From positions 1-16,043 of the forward strand of contig JACMRS010000162.1 in assembly GCA_014376345.1 (NCBI GenBank): a stretch of 16,043 bases of DNA, written 5' to 3'. This document shows, piece after piece, positions 13,941-16,043 of this stretch. The notes under the pieces were generated by a model. It was not told where the DNA came from. It saw only the letters and a list, made by a program, of their open reading frames with translations, and made no database searches. The translations under genes were made by a program, and so were the position numbers. Positions within the stretch are counted from its first letter, which is position 1. Each line of letters begins with the position of its first letter. The DNA comes from Bacteroidia bacterium (GTDB lineage: Bacteria > Bacteroidota > Bacteroidia > NS11-12g > UBA955).

Positions 13941-14081
13941 ATTAATCTGAATTTGGAGAATACATTCTCCTTTCAAATTTCTTGTGAAATGAAGTTGCCA
14001 AGTTGAAGTGTCTTTAGATGACAAATAAATAGTTTTTTCATTTGGTCCGAATTTGATGTATTCCAATATTCTGCCTGTTGA
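13917..14081 (-). pseudogene. Possible C-terminal remnant of a secreted protein
   Basis: On the minus strand a 54-codon stop-free stretch, closed by TGA at 13917-13919, reads protein-like (GRILEYIKFGPNEKTIYLSS, then NLKGECILQIQI). It has no ATG, and TAA lies just upstream. A second stop-free frame (about 13973-14170, FTINERNTISEFINQQ) overlaps it, consistent with one frameshifted ancestral reading. The G-R-hydrophobic start and L-x-x-G-x-x-hydrophobic end recall type A sorting domains of T9SS cargo. That is a weak, manual resemblance. The end overlaps the polyprenyl synthase stop by 24 bp. A chance frame in AT-rich DNA is a real alternative. Confidence 0.25.
13955..13970 (+). terminator. Possible weak terminator after the polyprenyl synthase
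   Basis: GGAGAA (13955-13960) and TTCTCC (13965-13970) form a 6-bp stem with a TACA loop, 14 bp after the stop, followed by TTTCAAATTT. The T tract is interrupted, and the stem coincides with the suspected minus-strand remnant. Confidence 0.3.
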
Positions 14082-14204
14082 TTAATAAACTCTGATATTG
14101 TGTTTCTTTCATTTATTGTAAAGATACTAGTAATTATTTTTGTAAGAGAAAATCTAATTATTATTATTTAGTCTCACTCTATCGTAAAAATGCATATTTT
14201 CTTA

Positions 14205-14239
14205 TTTGCCTGATTTTATAAATATTATTAGTATTTTTG
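14205..14239 (+). promoter_or_regulatory. Promoter candidate for parE
   Basis: TTTG at 14205-14208, a 23-bp spacer and TATTTTTG at 14232-14239 (exact TAnnTTTG) fit Bacteroidota promoter geometry at its upper spacing limit. The leader to the ATG would be about 110 nt. Confidence 0.45.
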
Positions 14240-14358
14240 CATTAATCTCAAAATCCTTTTAAAATTATTGTTAATTGCCTGTTTATAAGTAAGCAAAGGC
14301 TTTTGGCATTCCTTGATAACAAAAAATTAAATTCGCAAGTCAGCTTTAAAAAGATCAC

Positions 14359-16043
14359 ATGGCCGAAAAAGAAGTTAAATATAACGAAGACAGTATACGG
14401 TCGCTGGACTGGAAAGAGCATATTCGTATGCGCCCGGGGATGTATATCGGAAAACTTGGCGACGGTGCTGCCACAGATGACGGTATCTATGTTCTTGTAA
14501 AAGAAATTATCGACAACTCTATCGATGAGCACATGATGGGCCATGGAAAAAGAATTGACGTAACCATTACAGATAACCGAGTAACAGTGCGTGATTTCGG
14601 TCGCGGAATTCCTTTGGGAAAAGTGATCGATTGCGTGAGCAAAATAAATACCGGTGGTAAATATGACAGTGGCGCTTTTCAAAAATCTGTTGGATTAAAC
14701 GGGGTAGGTTCCAAAGCTGTAAATGCTTTATCATCTTATTTTATCGTTCAGTCTTTTCGTGATGGTAAAACAAAACGTGCCGAATTCAGCAAAGGTGAAC
14801 TTGTAAAAGATACTAAAGAAGGTCCGACTACTGAAAAAAACGGTACCATCATGATTTTTGAACCGGACAATTCTATTTTCAAGAATTACCGCTACATTCC
14901 AGAATATCTTGAAGAGCAAATGTGGAACTACGTGTTCCTGAATGCCGGATTAACTATCTCGTTCAACGGTCAGAATTATCTTTCTAAAAACGGTCTAAAA
15001 GACCTGCTTGAACGCAAGTGTGATCTGGAATCTATTCTTTATCCGATTATGCATTTTAAAGCACCGGATATTGAATTTACATTAACTCACGGAAACCAGT
15101 ATGGCGAAGAATATTATTCATTCGTTAACGGTCAGAATACAACACAGGGCGGTACGCACCTTGCAGCTTTTAAAGAGGCGCTGGTAAAGACGCTCAGAGA
15201 TTATTACAAAAAAGATTTTGATGCTGCGGATGTCAGACAGTCTATCATCGGTGCAATAGCAATCAGAGTGCAAGAACCGGTTTTTGAATCGCAGACTAAA
15301 ACCAAACTGGGCAGTAGTGAAATGAGTCCGGGAGGTGTTGGACTTCGAGCATTTATTAACGAGAATGTTAAAAAAGTGCTTGATGACTTTCTTCACAAAA
15401 ATGCAAGTATTGCAGATGCTCTTTTAAAGAAAATTCTGCAAAGTGAGCGTGAAAGAAAAGACATGGCAGGTGTGCGTAAACTGGCACAGCAAAGAGCCAA
15501 AAAAGCAAATCTTCATAACAAAAAACTACGCGATTGCCGCAACCATTTTACAGATACTACAGAATCAAAATACGATACTACAATTTTTATAACTGAGGGA
15601 GATTCGGCGAGTGGAAGTATTACCAAAAGCCGCAATGTGGAAACGCAGGCTGTGTTTAGTTTAAGGGGTAAACCTTTAAATTGCTACGGATTAAAGAAAA
15701 AAGTTGTTTATGAAAATGAAGAATTTAATCTGCTTCAGCATGCACTTGATATTGAAGAAGGGTTAGATGCACTGCGTTTTAACAAAATAGTAATTGCAAC
15801 AGATGCCGATGTGGATGGTATGCACATCAGGCTTTTGATGATGACATTTTTCCTGCAATTTTTCCCTGATTTGGTAAGAAATGGTCACGTTTACATTTTA
15901 CAAACCCCGCTTTTCAGGGTTAGAAATAAAAAGGAAACTATCTATTGTTATTCTGATGAGGAAAGACAAAGAGCAATTATGAAACTCGGAAATAAGCCTG
16001 AAATTACAAGGTTTAAAGGATTGGGAGAGATTTCTCCTGATGA
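14359..16043 (+). CDS. parE: DNA topoisomerase IV subunit B, incomplete at window end
   Basis: 561 codons are visible and the frame runs off the right edge without a stop. The product is the ATPase/Toprim subunit of a type IIA topoisomerase, which with ParC relaxes and decatenates DNA. The GHKL ATPase site has E49 and N53 in KEIIDNSIDE, DFGRGIP near 75, GGKYDSGAF and the ATP-lid GLNGVGSKAVNAL. The transducer domain follows, then Toprim with E413 in EGDSASGS and the metal triad D482-x-D484-x-D486 in DADVDGMH. RFKGLGEIS comes near the window end. There is no long insertion of the GyrB Toprim kind in the visible part, and layout and length fit the Bacteroidota ParE form. The start at 14359 (MAEKEVKYNED) gives a normal short lead before the RMRPGMYIG motif. 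Gyrase B cannot be formally excluded without the C-terminus. Confidence 0.9.
   Translation, partial: MAEKEVKYNEDSIRSLDWKEHIRMRPGMYIGKLGDGAATDDGIYVLVKEIIDNSIDEHMMGHGKRIDVTITDNRVTVRDFGRGIPLGKVIDCVSKINTGGKYDSGAFQKSVGLNGVGSKAVNALSSYFIVQSFRDGKTKRAEFSKGELVKDTKEGPTTEKNGTIMIFEPDNSIFKNYRYIPEYLEEQMWNYVFLNAGLTISFNGQNYLSKNGLKDLLERKCDLESILYPIMHFKAPDIEFTLTHGNQYGEEYYSFVNGQNTTQGGTHLAAFKEALVKTLRDYYKKDFDAADVRQSIIGAIAIRVQEPVFESQTKTKLGSSEMSPGGVGLRAFINENVKKVLDDFLHKNASIADALLKKILQSERERKDMAGVRKLAQQRAKKANLHNKKLRDCRNHFTDTTESKYDTTIFITEGDSASGSITKSRNVETQAVFSLRGKPLNCYGLKKKVVYENEEFNLLQHALDIEEGLDALRFNKIVIATDADVDGMHIRLLMMTFFLQFFPDLVRNGHVYILQTPLFRVRNKKETIYCYSDEERQRAIMKLGNKPEITRFKGLGEISPD

Larger units (their letters stand above)
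13941..14358. other. Intergenic region before parE
   Basis: This 418-bp AT-rich gap separates the polyprenyl synthase from parE. It holds the short hairpin at 13955-13970, the minus-strand protein-like remnant, a promoter candidate for parE at 14205-14239 and a leader of roughly 110 nt. A second exact TATTTTTG at 14135-14142 has a TTG 16 bp upstream and is a weaker promoter candidate. I see no RNA gene or mobile element. Confidence 0.6.

Noticed and set aside
14248..14682. Minus-strand 144-codon ORF opposite parE
   Set aside because: It lies antisense to the well-supported ATPase domain of parE, so it is a shadow frame.

Overview
The window is a stretch of AT-rich Bacteroidota chromosome. 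The evidence for the phylum is the T9SS regulator PorX, a DUF5683 protein behind parAB, a bS31/THX-type ribosomal protein, several exact or near TAnnTTTG -7 promoter elements, and little visible Shine-Dalgarno signal. I cannot place it below phylum. Most of it is conserved housekeeping sequence. I see no rRNA, tRNA, IS element, prophage, CRISPR array or defence cassette.

Layout. 1-742 holds no convincing gene: it is a mosaic of degenerate repeats (1-403), an isolated TAnnTTTG motif (412-419) and a GC-rich block of small hairpins (501-590). Then come a bS31-like gene with a long Lys/Ala/Pro tail (743-979), a convergent minus-strand pair of pdxH and a polyprenol-phosphate mannosyltransferase-like GT2 gene (970-2385), and a plus-strand run of gmhB-like HAD phosphatase, HD phosphohydrolase, rseP and hscB (2442-6098). 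A minus-strand solitary peptide-type solute-binding lipoprotein (6095-7735) is followed by a plus-strand series: UPF0173 hydrolase, parA, parB, DUF5683 (7775-10852), porX, tsaE, a short-chain-type polyprenyl synthase (10938-13940) and the first 561 codons of parE (14359 to the window end). The 13941-14358 gap contains a parE promoter candidate and a protein-like minus-strand reading that may be a gene remnant.

How the genes fit together. parA/parB (with DUF5683) and parE are chromosome segregation and topology functions. rseP and porX are envelope-stress and secretion control functions. The GT2 enzyme, the gmhB-like phosphatase and the polyprenyl synthase concern glycan or isoprenoid supply. 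hscB and pdxH support cofactor biogenesis, and tsaE supports t6A modification of tRNA. Most plus-strand neighbours are spaced closely enough for co-transcription, with promoter-like elements before the bS31 gene, the HD gene, rseP, the UPF0173 gene and parE.

The items most worth a second look are a 10-bp-arm palindrome just upstream of porX, the possible decayed minus-strand gene end at 13917-14081, the bS31 tail, the structured left intergenic block with its promoter-like motif, two convergent gene pairs with overlapping stops, and an HD gene whose -7 element lies 4 nt before its ATG. I found no clear evidence of an entirely new multi-gene system.
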